Assembly (NCBI GenBank): GCA_024692235.1
Contig: JAILMW010000032.1
Coordinates: 44,093-108,092 of the forward strand
DNA: 64,000 nt
Reading direction: 5' to 3'
Source: Saccharofermentans sp.
GTDB lineage: Bacteria; Bacillota; Clostridia; Saccharofermentanales; Saccharofermentanaceae
The position numbers and the translations under genes are program-made. The notes under the pieces were generated by a model. That model did not search any database. It had not been told where the DNA came from and worked only from the letters and a program-made list of their open reading frames with translations. Every line of letters begins with the position of its first letter. The first letter of the stretch is position 1. Positions 35,826 through 44,396 of the stretch are shown piece after piece.

Positions 35826-36107
35826 TTTTTCCTCCAAAATTGCTGTATTTTCTTTCAACCTTTCCGGGCGTTTCTTCTTGTCCCATTCAAAAACCCAGAT
35901 ATCCAGTTACCGACCTGATCAACAGTCGGCACTTTGGCTTCTGGGCAGACGCTCAAGTAAATAACGCTGCCGGCTTTAGCCGAAACGCCGGGGATCTGAT
36001 GTCCCGACCTGCTCCGTCGAAGTTACCCGCCTTCACATGCAGCTCATATAAATGCGGCAATCTCCGATTTCTTCGCGCGCGCATACTCCGCCTTCGAAGT
36101 CGCGCAG
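35826..36107 (-). ncRNA. Long structured leader of the S10 cluster with an attenuator
   Basis: About 285 nt run from the predicted start near 36107 to rpsJ. Toward its 3' end an outer stem CCCAGA/TCTGGG (35894-35899 with 35940-35945) encloses CCA/TGG and an inner CCGAC/GTCGG hairpin and is followed on the minus strand by TTTTTG: a terminator-like element 66 nt before rpsJ. A further GCCGGC-type hairpin lies upstream near 35970-35995. In E. coli, uL4 controls the S10 operon through such a leader; whether this leader works that way is inference. Confidence 0.55.
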
Positions 36108-36112
36108 GAGCT

Positions 36113-36141
36113 ATTATACTTCGCATATCCTTAAATAGCAA
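36113..36141 (-). promoter_or_regulatory. Promoter of the S10-spc-alpha cluster (TTGCTA-N17-TATAAT)
   Basis: Minus-strand TTGCTA at 36136-36141, TATAAT at 36113-36118, spacer 17 nt; an AT-rich stretch upstream (36142-36175) could act as an UP element. Start near 36107. Confidence 0.75.
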
Positions 36142-36176
36142 TAGTGAATTTCACAAAAATATAATATGCCCGGAAT

Positions 36177-37952
36177 TCAGCAATAGCAGGCATCTATGGC
36201 AGGTACCAGTATCGTATCTTCCGTCTCTACGGGAGTTATCTGTCCGCCTTCGGTATGTATCCTGACATAAGATTTTTCACCATCCTCATCGGTGAGGGTG
36301 ATCTCGTAGTTACTATCTTCACAGGAGAAGAAATACACTTCGGACGTAGTCCATTCCTCTGGTGCCTTGCCGTAGTCATCTATCCTCATGATAAACGCAC
36401 CGTGTGCATCGGCATCGTAGAAAACATACACGGCATCGTTGTCCTGAAGCAGCATTTCGTTGCCCTCGAGGCTGTTTATAAGCTCCACGTCATCCCCTGC
36501 TTCAAATTCCACAAGAGATTCGTCGGTCTCGATGTTGCTGTGTACTCCGGGATAGGCAGGGACATAAAAATACGTAGTTCCCAATTCATTTACGGGCTCA
36601 TCCCTGAAGATATCGTATAAGGTCCTGTACTTGACCGACATATAGCCGCCCGCAAATGACTCGATATCGCGGAAGACATTATTGATGTTAGCCGTAATGA
36701 ACGCACCCGCTGCTACGAAGATCGCAAGGGCAGCGGCGGTCGGTATATATATCTTCTTTACAGAGGATAAAAGGCAGGATGCGATAAGTATCACCGATAC
36801 TATAGCCGTGCTCCAGCCAAAGTAGGATATCGTCGTAGGAAGATAGCCGCCGGCGCCTCCGTCTATTACCCATCCCTGATAGGAAGGAACAAGAGAGTGC
36901 GGTAGCGGATAAGTCACGGCGATAAGACAGCCTATGACCGTAACGGCCGACAGTCTGATACAGACGGCCTTGCGCTCATCCTTACCCAGATCTTTGAATT
37001 CGCCGATGGAGAGGACAGCTGACAGTAAAGTTCCGAAGCCTCCTGCAAGCGCAAATACCCACATCTTCTTCTTGGTCATGACGGGAGCTAGGAAAAAATC
37101 CTTTACCGAAGGAACGATCCTCTTATCCTTAAGAGGAAACATTCCTGTCGAGAACTCATAGCAAGTCTTTGCTACTCTCTTTATATCTATGTGAGGATCT
37201 ATAGAAGGGACTGCCGTATCCACTACCGGATGTGTTCTCAGGTAGGAAAGTATGCCGACATAAGCAACAGCGATCAGAAAATGAGTCACCAATGCCTCTG
37301 CAAATCCTTTTATGCCTTTCTTATTCTTTACCGTGAAGTAAAGTGCGATGACCGCATACCCCAGCGAAGCGACTATGAATGCTTCGTATACCTGCATGGA
37401 TTCGTAAAAGCATACTCCGCTTATAAAGAGCCTTACGGCATTTCTTCTCTTTCCTCTGTTCTCAAGATAGTCGGAGTAGAACCAGAGGCCTGAGATCATA
37501 AGGAACAGACCATACATAAAATCCAGCGGATAACATGTTATGAGGCAGTGCCATATATCCAGCTGCAGGAACGAGAAGAAGAACAAAGGAAAGAACAGTC
37601 CTGCTACCTTGTTTATCTTCTTATGGAAGAAAGCGCCCAGTAAAGCCACGTTGGCAAACACGGGAATATATTGAAGGAGCCATATGGCTACGTAGTTGCC
37701 GCTGCCGTTGACCATAAAGCGGAACATGATGACCGCCGGGAAGATAAAGCCCACCTTACCCCTGGCAAGTGAATACTCCATACCGTATGCATATCCGTTA
37801 GTCCAGCCGTTGACTCTTGCATTGATATACTCCATAACGGAATCGTGACATGCAAGGACGGTATCCCTTACGAGATAGCACACGTATCCCCAGGATGCGA
37901 GGACACAAAGCGCCAGTAATATATAGCAGGTGTTCTTGATCTTCTTAGTCAT
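36177..37952 (-). CDS. Unrecognised polytopic membrane protein, GT-C-like
   Basis: 591 residues. TM1 is at about 8-28; the next outer loop has CHDSVMEYINARVNGW, acidic and histidine residues right after TM1 as in GT-C glycosyltransferases. About ten more TM helices reach to near residue 425, followed by an extracytoplasmic domain of about 165 residues with no exit TM, ending CYC. I do not recognise a named family; a lipid-linked-sugar transferase similar in plan to the YfhO proteins is my inference. A TATAAT ends 8 nt before the ATG, but AGGCAGG is also present there, so leaderless translation is less clear than for other genes. It ends just upstream of the S10 promoter and shows no terminator. 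Confidence 0.65.
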   Translation of the reverse strand: MTKKIKNTCYILLALCVLASWGYVCYLVRDTVLACHDSVMEYINARVNGWTNGYAYGMEYSLARGKVGFIFPAVIMFRFMVNGSGNYVAIWLLQYIPVFANVALLGAFFHKKINKVAGLFFPLFFFSFLQLDIWHCLITCYPLDFMYGLFLMISGLWFYSDYLENRGKRRNAVRLFISGVCFYESMQVYEAFIVASLGYAVIALYFTVKNKKGIKGFAEALVTHFLIAVAYVGILSYLRTHPVVDTAVPSIDPHIDIKRVAKTCYEFSTGMFPLKDKRIVPSVKDFFLAPVMTKKKMWVFALAGGFGTLLSAVLSIGEFKDLGKDERKAVCIRLSAVTVIGCLIAVTYPLPHSLVPSYQGWVIDGGAGGYLPTTISYFGWSTAIVSVILIASCLLSSVKKIYIPTAAALAIFVAAGAFITANINNVFRDIESFAGGYMSVKYRTLYDIFRDEPVNELGTTYFYVPAYPGVHSNIETDESLVEFEAGDDVELINSLEGNEMLLQDNDAVYVFYDADAHGAFIMRIDDYGKAPEEWTTSEVYFFSCEDSNYEITLTDEDGEKSYVRIHTEGGQITPVETEDTILVPAIDACYC

Positions 37953-37960
37953 ACCTGCCT

Positions 37961-37966
37961 ATTATA
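37961..37966 (-). promoter_or_regulatory. TATAAT close to the start of the 591-residue membrane protein gene
   Basis: Perfect minus-strand TATAAT whose last base is 8 nt from the ATG; no convincing -35. Confidence 0.4.
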
Positions 37967-38008
37967 ATACATGAACGCCCCATATTCTTCGGTATTTTTA
38001 AATGCAGA

Positions 38009-38041
38009 TACAAAGAGCACCCGGACGTTTGCCGGATGCTC
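38009..38041 (-). terminator. Terminator of the Bce-type transporter unit
   Basis: Minus-strand GAGCATCCGG and CCGGGTGCTC (one mismatch) around a 7-nt loop, followed by TTTGTAT. Confidence 0.7.
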
Positions 38042-38066
38042 CCTGCAGTATGTGTGAATGCCCCTG

Positions 38067-40160
38067 TCAATAAGAGCTCAATGCCTTATCCGCATTACCG
38101 ACGAGCTTAAAGTAGTTCTTGCTCGTAATAACGAATACGATCCCGTAGAACACTGCGAATACCAATACGCAGATGAGAAGTATCACGAAGAATGCCGAAG
38201 CGTCGTGTATTTCAAATAAAGCCAGCATGAGCTTTACCATATGGTACGCAAAGGCAGTGTGGATACCCGCGACAAGAAGCGGCATAAAGAATACCATTAC
38301 TATCTGCGAATAGATCGTACCCTTTATATCTTCGTTCGACAGCCCCACCTTCTTCATTATGGAGAACTTTCCGGCATCCTCATATCCTTCAAGGATCTGT
38401 TTAAAGTACATTACCAGTACCGCGATAGTTATGCAGGCGATACTTAATACGATACCCAGGAAGAAGACACCTCCGTAGATCGAATAGAAATAGTCGGTAA
38501 ACATCCCCTTGGAGAACAGATCCTCATCCGTACCGTCTTCCCACTCTGTCCAATTGGTGTTCATGTACTCCAGATCTTGCGGAGCCAGCGGACACATATG
38601 GTCATTACCGAAATCGACAAAGAACTTCCTGTCGTCGCCTGTAACATCGAATGTTATGTACTTATGAGTAAGATCGCTATACGAAGGACCTCCTGTCTCG
38701 GAGAATACTTCATACCAGACATCTGTCAGACGCGAATCGAGTTCTTTAAGTTCATCCATGGAACTTACAACAAGGTATATCTCTCCCTGAGAGTAGGTCA
38801 TAACTTCACCCAACATTACGGCAGGAGTCTTCGGAAGTTCCACGGTATCGTATTTCTTACCTCCTACGATGGAGAGCTCATCTCCGACAAGTCCCGAGAC
38901 CTGGTCGTAGGCAAAACCTATCTGTCCGTCCTTAATTGTCACGTTTTGACCGGTAAGCCTGTTATAGCTGTCAAGATCCATGATGTAGACCATATAGTAG
39001 TCCGTATAATCCATCCAGTACCTGATGTCGCTGCCTTCGAACTCTCCGCACATGTTAAGGCAATAGTAGTATTCGAAGTTCTCTATCTCACATCCGGTAC
39101 GATCAGCCGTATATTCTACCTGTGTTCTTACGATCTCGGGGTCGAGAGCAAGCGTACTTTCTACCTCATGATCTCCCGGTGTCAGAGTTATACTGTAGTC
39201 ATGAGGGAAGATCCTGTCCATATTGTCTTTGTTCAAGAGGATGATCGTTGTTACCGTAGACATCATGACAAGGACCATCGTCGAAAGGATACAGATGGTA
39301 GCAAGTCCCATGCCGTTCCTCTTCATCCTGTAGAGCATACCCGAGACGGATATCATGTGCTTTGTCTGATAGTAGTAATCTTTATTCTTCTTGAGGATGC
39401 TAAGTACAAAGATGCTTCCCGCTACAAATATCATGTATGTGCCGATGATAACGAGCAGGACCGCAGGGAAGAAAAATGTAAATGCCTGCACGGATTCCTT
39501 TACCGAGGTAGCAAGATAATAGGCAACGCCTAATATTATGATACCTGCAAGCCCTAAGAACCAGTTAGCCTTGGGCTTTTTCTCACCGACGCTTCCGCTC
39601 TTTAAGTATCCGAGTGTTGATCTGAAACGTATCTCGGCAGAACTGAAGAGGAAGATAAGACCGAACAGGATCGAGTAGACCGCGACGGATATCGCCACGG
39701 CAGGAAATGAGAGCCGAAGGCTCATATCGATCTTGGCATGTACTATCTTAAGAAGGAACAGCTGGCTTATCTTGTAGAAGATAAGACCGAAGACATTGCC
39801 CAGAAAAATGGAAGATACGGCTACTATGAAGTTCTCTCTGGAAGCAACTGCGATGATATGCTTCTTTTCCATCCCCAGGATGCTGTAAAGTCCCAGCTCT
39901 TTTTTGCGTCTCTTCATGATAAAAGAGCTTATATAGAACAGAAAGAACGTTGACAGAAGTCCCAATACCGGTATTCCGAGCGCCAGAAGCGTCGCAAGAG
40001 TCGAGCCTCCGTGCACCGTCTGGATATAAGGGTCAAAGGCCAGAGAGGTCACAATAAAGAACAGCGCGATCATTATCGACGCCGAGATTATATAAGGCAC
40101 ATAGAACACCTTATTCTTCTTTATGGAAGTTAAGGCGAGCTTTGTATAGAGATTTCCCAT
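38067..40160 (-). CDS. BceB-type ABC transporter permease
   Basis: 697 residues with the plan of peptide-antibiotic detoxification permeases: ten TM helices and one large extracytoplasmic domain between TM7 and TM8 (about residues 315-540), flanked by FtsX-type regions (SIMKKVGLSNEDIKGTIYSQ near the C-terminus). The large loop is where cell-wall-active peptides and their lipid II complexes are sensed in the Bce family. It follows its ATPase gene after 1 nt. The drug recognised cannot be read from sequence. Confidence 0.9.
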   Translation of the reverse strand: MGNLYTKLALTSIKKNKVFYVPYIISASIMIALFFIVTSLAFDPYIQTVHGGSTLATLLALGIPVLGLLSTFFLFYISSFIMKRRKKELGLYSILGMEKKHIIAVASRENFIVAVSSIFLGNVFGLIFYKISQLFLLKIVHAKIDMSLRLSFPAVAISVAVYSILFGLIFLFSSAEIRFRSTLGYLKSGSVGEKKPKANWFLGLAGIIILGVAYYLATSVKESVQAFTFFFPAVLLVIIGTYMIFVAGSIFVLSILKKNKDYYYQTKHMISVSGMLYRMKRNGMGLATICILSTMVLVMMSTVTTIILLNKDNMDRIFPHDYSITLTPGDHEVESTLALDPEIVRTQVEYTADRTGCEIENFEYYYCLNMCGEFEGSDIRYWMDYTDYYMVYIMDLDSYNRLTGQNVTIKDGQIGFAYDQVSGLVGDELSIVGGKKYDTVELPKTPAVMLGEVMTYSQGEIYLVVSSMDELKELDSRLTDVWYEVFSETGGPSYSDLTHKYITFDVTGDDRKFFVDFGNDHMCPLAPQDLEYMNTNWTEWEDGTDEDLFSKGMFTDYFYSIYGGVFFLGIVLSIACITIAVLVMYFKQILEGYEDAGKFSIMKKVGLSNEDIKGTIYSQIVMVFFMPLLVAGIHTAFAYHMVKLMLALFEIHDASAFFVILLICVLVFAVFYGIVFVITSKNYFKLVGNADKALSSY

Positions 40161-40161
40161 G

Positions 40162-40923
40162 TCACTGATCCCCCGAACCTACGAGTGCCGTAAGGGAATC
40201 GGAGATCTTTTTATAGAACTCCTCCGTACCCATGTTTGCCCTGTAGAGCTGATGATATACGACACCGTCCTTTATGAACAGGACTCTTCCGGCAGTGCTG
40301 GCTGCCTTAACGGAGTGAGTTACCATGAGGATGGATTGACCTTCCGCATTGATCTGTCTGAATAACCTTAGGAGCTCGTCGGTAGATCCGGAATCAAGAG
40401 CTCCCGTAGGTTCATCTGCCAGAAGGATATCGGGATTGGTGATTATGGCTCTCGCGACAGCAACTCTCTGCTTCTGTCCTCCCGAGATCTCATACGGATA
40501 CTTCTCCAGGAGCTCATGGATACCGAGCTTCTTTGCGATGGGCTCGATCTTCTTTTCCATCTCCTTATGCTTCTGCCCTGCAAGGACAAGAGGAAGATAG
40601 ATATTATCTCGTACGGAGAAGTTATCGAGGAGATTAAACTCCTGGAATACGAATCCGAGTCTCTCTCTTCTGAATGCAGCCAGAGCCTTGTCGCTTACTT
40701 TATTTAAGTTATCGCCTTCAAGGATGACCTCTCCTTCCGTGGGCTTATCAAGTGCCGCAAGGATATTAAGAAGAGTCGTCTTACCGGAGCCGGACTCCCC
40801 CATTATGGCTACATACTCGCCTCTCTCCGCCGTAAAATTCACATTGGATAATGCCGTTACCTTATTCCCTCCGAACCTGGTGGTGTACACCTTCTTAAGG
40901 TTCTTGACTTCAAGCATTGACAT
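40162..40923 (-). CDS. BceA-type ABC transporter ATPase
   Basis: 253 residues: Walker A GESGSGKTT, Q-loop VFQEFNLLDNFSV, signature ISGGQKQRVAVARA, Walker B DILLADEPTGALD. LolD/MacB-like subgroup that pairs with BceB permeases. GGAGG precedes the first of two ATGs (40923; second at 40917). A 93-nt gap to the kinase gene has a terminator, so the transporter has its own, probably regulator-controlled, promoter. Confidence 0.93.
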   Translation of the reverse strand: MSMLEVKNLKKVYTTRFGGNKVTALSNVNFTAERGEYVAIMGESGSGKTTLLNILAALDKPTEGEVILEGDNLNKVSDKALAAFRRERLGFVFQEFNLLDNFSVRDNIYLPLVLAGQKHKEMEKKIEPIAKKLGIHELLEKYPYEISGGQKQRVAVARAIITNPDILLADEPTGALDSGSTDELLRLFRQINAEGQSILMVTHSVKAASTAGRVLFIKDGVVYHQLYRANMGTEEFYKKISDSLTALVGSGDQ

Positions 40924-41000
40924 GTAATTACTACCTCCGATATTTCTTTACGGTACTATTCTATTGATCCCGGGTTCCGTATACCATTCATCTGCCTTAC

Positions 41001-41038
41001 AAAAAGAAACTGTATCTTACTTTTTTGTAAGATACAGT
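41001..41038 (-). terminator. Terminator overlapping the end of the histidine kinase gene
   Basis: ACTGTATCTTAC and GTAAGATACAGT form a perfect 12-bp stem with a six-base loop, followed on the minus strand by TTCTTTTT. The upstream arm encodes the kinase residues LYLT; the stop codon is inside the downstream arm. Confidence 0.85.
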
Positions 41039-41976
41039 GTGACCTTCGTTCCTTTTCCTACTTCGGAGTCGATCTTTATGTCTCCTCCCAGCAGATCCAT
41101 CGTCCTTTTAACAAGATACAGTCCGATGCCGGTAGACTTCTTGTCCCCTCGCCCGTTATACCCCGTATAACCTTTCTCGAATACTCGCGGGAGATCCTCC
41201 GAAGCTATTCCGATGCCCTCGTCCGCTATAACTACACTCTCGTTGTCGCAGATTATTGTTATCTTGCCTTTCGAGGTGTACTTGATGCTGTTGCTCAGTA
41301 CCTGTCCTATGGCAAACCCAAGCCATCTCATATCGGTTACGGCTTCGTGCTCACCTCCTTGGAAGTCAAGACTTAAGCCTTTCGCTACGATGGCGGGCCT
41401 TTGCTTCTTTATCTCCTGCCTGACTATATCCTCAATACACTGCTTGTCAAAGACAAGGTCATTGCTCTCACTTCCGAGCCTTATGTAGCCCATTACCATA
41501 TCGGCATAATCTTCTATCCTTACTATCTGCGTCATCAGGGACTCGCGAAGAGCGTCGTCGTCAATATTTTGCGCCGTCAGCGACAATGCGCTTATGGGGG
41601 TCTTTATCTGATGCGCCCAGATGGTATAGTATTCCACCATCTCGTTATATCTTGCCGCCGATCTGTCGCCCGAATCCCTTAGCTCTCGCCTGATATCCTT
41701 TATCTGCTTTAAGTACTCTTCCTCAAGCGCATTATCCGCGCTTATCTCAGAACTTTCTCCAACACCTCTTCTGAGCTCGCCAAGCTTTGCTTTGTACTTG
41801 ATGAGATCGACTGCAGCGCATACAAGGCACAAGGACAGCGACAGATAAGTAAGGTTCACGAAAGGATTGACGGGGAGTTCGTAAAGGAAGCACAGTACCC
41901 ACGCACATATAAGAAATACGGCGTAAACACCCGCCACGGGCAGACGGTATCTTATGTAGGACAAAAGATCACTCAA
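41017..41976 (-). CDS. BceS-like intramembrane-sensing histidine kinase
   Basis: 319 residues: two N-terminal TM helices (about 13-30 and 38-57) with an outer loop of only a few residues, as in kinases that sense through their transporter rather than directly. Then HisKA with the phosphorylated histidine in IWAHQIKTPISAL and an HATPase domain (SNSIKYTSKG, DEGIGI, GYTGYNGRG, STGIGLYLVK). Its start overlaps the response regulator by 8 nt. Confidence 0.93.
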   Translation of the reverse strand: MSDLLSYIRYRLPVAGVYAVFLICAWVLCFLYELPVNPFVNLTYLSLSLCLVCAAVDLIKYKAKLGELRRGVGESSEISADNALEEEYLKQIKDIRRELRDSGDRSAARYNEMVEYYTIWAHQIKTPISALSLTAQNIDDDALRESLMTQIVRIEDYADMVMGYIRLGSESNDLVFDKQCIEDIVRQEIKKQRPAIVAKGLSLDFQGGEHEAVTDMRWLGFAIGQVLSNSIKYTSKGKITIICDNESVVIADEGIGIASEDLPRVFEKGYTGYNGRGDKKSTGIGLYLVKRTMDLLGGDIKIDSEVGKGTKVTLYLTKK

Positions 41977-42646
41977 TTATATAGCCCTGCCCCTTCTTGG
42001 TCTTAATAAAGTCAGTAAGGCCCGCTTCGTCCAGCTTCTTACGGAGGCGATTCACATTGACACTTAATGTATTCTCGTCTACGAACAGATCGTCGTTCCA
42101 CAGCTGCTCCATAAGACGGTTTCTGGATACGATACTGCCCTTCTTAGAGATAAGGGTATTTATGATACGGCTCTCGTTCTTGGTAAGATCTATCTTCTCT
42201 CCGTTATAGGTAAGAGTCGAATCTGCGGGATTATATATGGCTCCCCTGTGCTCTAAGTACTGAGAGCTGCCCCCTGCAAAATCGTATGTCCTTCGGAGGA
42301 CCGCCTTGATCTTTGCAAGCATCACGTTAAAGTCAAAAGGCTTCGTTATGAAGTCATCTCCACCCATATTGATCGCCGTGATCATATTGAGGTTGTCGCT
42401 GGCAGAGGATACGAAGATGACGGGGACATTAGATACTTCCCTGATCTTAGAACATCTGAAGAAGCCGTTATTAAAGGGTAGCGTTATATCCATAAGCACA
42501 AGATGGGGATTGTATATATTGAACTCAGCAAGAGGATCGTTAAAATCTTCCGTGAGCTTTACTTCATATCCCCAGTTCTCCAGCGCTATCTTCATCTGAG
42601 ATGCGATGGTCATATCATCTTCTACTATAAGTATCCTGTGACTCAC
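41969..42646 (-). CDS. BceR-like response regulator (OmpR/PhoB family)
   Basis: 225 residues: receiver domain with phospho-aspartate in HLVLMDITLPFNNGF and the KPFDF lysine, then a winged-helix DNA-binding domain (LTKNESRIINTLI, VDENTLSVNVNRLRKKL). Start codon is GTG, with a GGGGG run about 8 nt upstream. Together with the kinase and the transporter it should form a self-contained antimicrobial-peptide response module. Confidence 0.93.
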   Translation of the reverse strand: MSHRILIVEDDMTIASQMKIALENWGYEVKLTEDFNDPLAEFNIYNPHLVLMDITLPFNNGFFRCSKIREVSNVPVIFVSSASDNLNMITAINMGGDDFITKPFDFNVMLAKIKAVLRRTYDFAGGSSQYLEHRGAIYNPADSTLTYNGEKIDLTKNESRIINTLISKKGSIVSRNRLMEQLWNDDLFVDENTLSVNVNRLRKKLDEAGLTDFIKTKKGQGYIIE

Positions 42647-42683
42647 TTAAGGATACCCCCTTTATGCGATCTCAAATGTAATT

Positions 42684-44012
42684 TTAGCACACAGGTTTCC
42701 ATTTACCGTTGGCTACGTCAAAAACTTCCATCCCTATGAACTTATCCTTCTCTTCAACGGTGGCGGACTTTGCCGTATCGTAATAGGCTTCGGCAGTCGG
42801 AGCCGTATCGATAGGATTGGTGGCAGTAAATGCCGCATCTCTTCCTGCTCGGAGTATATGCCTGATACAAAAGTACGAAGCTACGATCGAGCAGGCCGCC
42901 GTTAAGATGTAGATTCCCGCTGATCCGTTCTCTTTACTCATATTCATCACAATAGCTATGACAGATAAGATGAAGACTAATACGGACGCTAATGTCCCGA
43001 GAACTCCGCCTATCGAACTTCTAAGAACGGCAAAGACCTTCTTATACTTGCTGTATGGTATATCTCCTGCTGCTTCTCCCGTCTGTCCGTTCACCGCAAA
43101 ACTGTAGTTTATACCTTCATATCTGTAATTCATGAACCATACGGGAATGAGCGCATAAAGCTGTCTGTAGTCCTCTACATAGGAAGAACCGAATCGAAGC
43201 CTTAAGTCTTCGTAGGGAGCATTTACCGTTTCGGCTACATTCCTTGCATAGCCGCTGAGCCTCGATTCTATCCTTTCTGCCATATCAAGTGCCGTCAGAT
43301 CGAACCTCTCCGCAAAGAACCCGGGCAGATAATCATCACTGTAGGCACGAAGCTCCGACATGTCGAAAGGCTCGATCGCTTCCATCAGTCTGTCACTTAT
43401 TGCCCTGGAGCCGTCGAAAGGAACATGTTTTACATAGAAGGTCGTGTCGCGCTCTACGCTATACTGCGCCCTTCTCATCTCATATCCTTCCTTATCCACC
43501 TTATAGCCTGTACCTACACCTACTGCATGGCACTTGGCATCTATAAGCCAGAACGGAACATAAAGTCCCGTAAGCTTCTCGACGTTCTTAGCCGAAGTAA
43601 AGTCCCCGGGAGCATATTTACATCCCTTCGCCCACTCAAGGAACTTGGCCTTTGCCTGATCCTTAGTCACTTTAAAGGGAAGCACCATATCCGGCCTGAA
43701 TTCACGAGTCAATCTTCTGGTTATAAGAGACGGCGAACCGCAGAATGCGCAAAACGTCGCCGACGTATTCTCGTCAGTTATCAGCATCGCTCCACAGGAA
43801 TCGCATACAATCTCTTTTCTGGTGCTGTCATCACTCTCGTTCGCATCACCGGTATCTTTTATATCCGACTTACTTAAGAGACTTATCGTACCCGGAGCAT
43901 ATGACCCTCCGCAGGAAGAACATCTGATCTTCCCCGAAGAAGGATCATAAGTTATCGGTGCCCCGCAAGTCGGGCAGAGCGAAGCCTTGGCTACATCATC
44001 CCAAATCGCCAT
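42684..44012 (-). CDS. Zinc-ribbon membrane protein of unknown function
   Basis: 442 residues. The N-terminus has two zinc ribbons made of four CxxC pairs (CPTCGAP, CSSCGGS, CDSCGAM, CAFCGSP) within the first 95 residues. A soluble domain follows (VLPFKVTKDQAKAKFLEWAKG, LTGLYVPFWLIDAKC), then two TM helices at about 335-385. Proteins of this plan are annotated as TFIIB-type zinc-ribbon proteins in Clostridia, but their role is not established. It lies upstream of the Bce-like regulator on the same strand. Confidence 0.7.
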   Translation of the reverse strand: MAIWDDVAKASLCPTCGAPITYDPSSGKIRCSSCGGSYAPGTISLLSKSDIKDTGDANESDDSTRKEIVCDSCGAMLITDENTSATFCAFCGSPSLITRRLTREFRPDMVLPFKVTKDQAKAKFLEWAKGCKYAPGDFTSAKNVEKLTGLYVPFWLIDAKCHAVGVGTGYKVDKEGYEMRRAQYSVERDTTFYVKHVPFDGSRAISDRLMEAIEPFDMSELRAYSDDYLPGFFAERFDLTALDMAERIESRLSGYARNVAETVNAPYEDLRLRFGSSYVEDYRQLYALIPVWFMNYRYEGINYSFAVNGQTGEAAGDIPYSKYKKVFAVLRSSIGGVLGTLASVLVFILSVIAIVMNMSKENGSAGIYILTAACSIVASYFCIRHILRAGRDAAFTATNPIDTAPTAEAYYDTAKSATVEEKDKFIGMEVFDVANGKWKPVC

Positions 44013-44049
44013 GATAATCCCCCCTTTTTATTCCGATGATATTTTAGCA

Positions 44050-44085
44050 CAAAAAACAAGCCCCTTCCTTATAAGGAAAGGACTT
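44050..44085 (-). terminator. Terminator of the tRNA-Met/tRNA-Glu unit
   Basis: Minus-strand AAGTCCTTTCC and GGAAGGGGCTT pair with two mismatches, then TGTTTTTTG. It stands about 15 nt after the tRNA-Glu CCA end. Confidence 0.65.
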
Positions 44086-44098
44086 CTGATCCATAATA

Positions 44099-44173
44099 TG
44101 GTGACCCGTACGGGAATCGAACCCGTCACTCCGCCGTGAAAGGGCGACGTCTTAACCGCTTGACCAACGGGCC
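44099..44173 (-). tRNA. tRNA-Glu (anticodon UUC)
   Basis: Cloverleaf read on the minus strand: acceptor GGCCCGT with ACGGGTC, anticodon loop CTTTCAC giving TTC, T arm GACGGGTTCGAATCCCGTA. The CCA end is encoded. Confidence 0.95.
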
Positions 44174-44180
44174 GAATATA

Positions 44181-44257
44181 TGGTAGCGGCAGTGGGATTC
44201 GAACCTACGACCTGCCGGGTATGAACCGGACGCTCTGGCCAACTGAGCTATGCCGCC
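44181..44257 (-). tRNA. Elongator tRNA-Met (anticodon CAU)
   Basis: Acceptor GGCGGCA with TGCCGCT (first pair G-U, as in Bacillus elongator tRNA-Met), anticodon loop TTCATAC, T loop TTCGAAT, encoded CCA. The anticodon stem lacks the three consecutive G-C pairs of an initiator. The T stem has one A-C mismatch. Precedes tRNA-Glu by 7 nt. Confidence 0.93.
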
Positions 44258-44288
44258 ATGTAAAAGCGCACTTTTGACGTGCTCATCA

Positions 44289-44317
44289 ATTTTAGCAACG
44301 GTAAAGTGATATGTCAA
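44289..44317 (-). promoter_or_regulatory. tRNA promoter (TTGACA-N17-TAAAAT)
   Basis: Minus-strand TTGACA at 44312-44317, TAAAAT at 44289-44294, spacer 17 nt; start near 44282, about 25 nt before tRNA-Met. Confidence 0.8.
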
Positions 44318-44335
44318 GAGAATATTTTAGTCAGA

Positions 44336-44366
44336 TAAAAAACGGTGCGGAAGATTCCGCACCGTT
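44336..44366 (-). terminator. Terminator after rplL
   Basis: AACGGTGCGGAA and TTCCGCACCGTT form a 12-bp inverted repeat, followed on the minus strand by TTTTATC. It closes the rplJ-rplL unit before the tRNA promoter. Confidence 0.85.
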
Positions 44367-44396
44367 CATTTAGATCAGACTAATACGAGAGTCAGA

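Noticed and set aside
44181..44257. Initiator tRNA or tRNA-Ile2 for the CAU tRNA
   Set aside because: No three G-C pairs in the anticodon stem and close similarity in layout to Bacillus elongator tRNA-Met.
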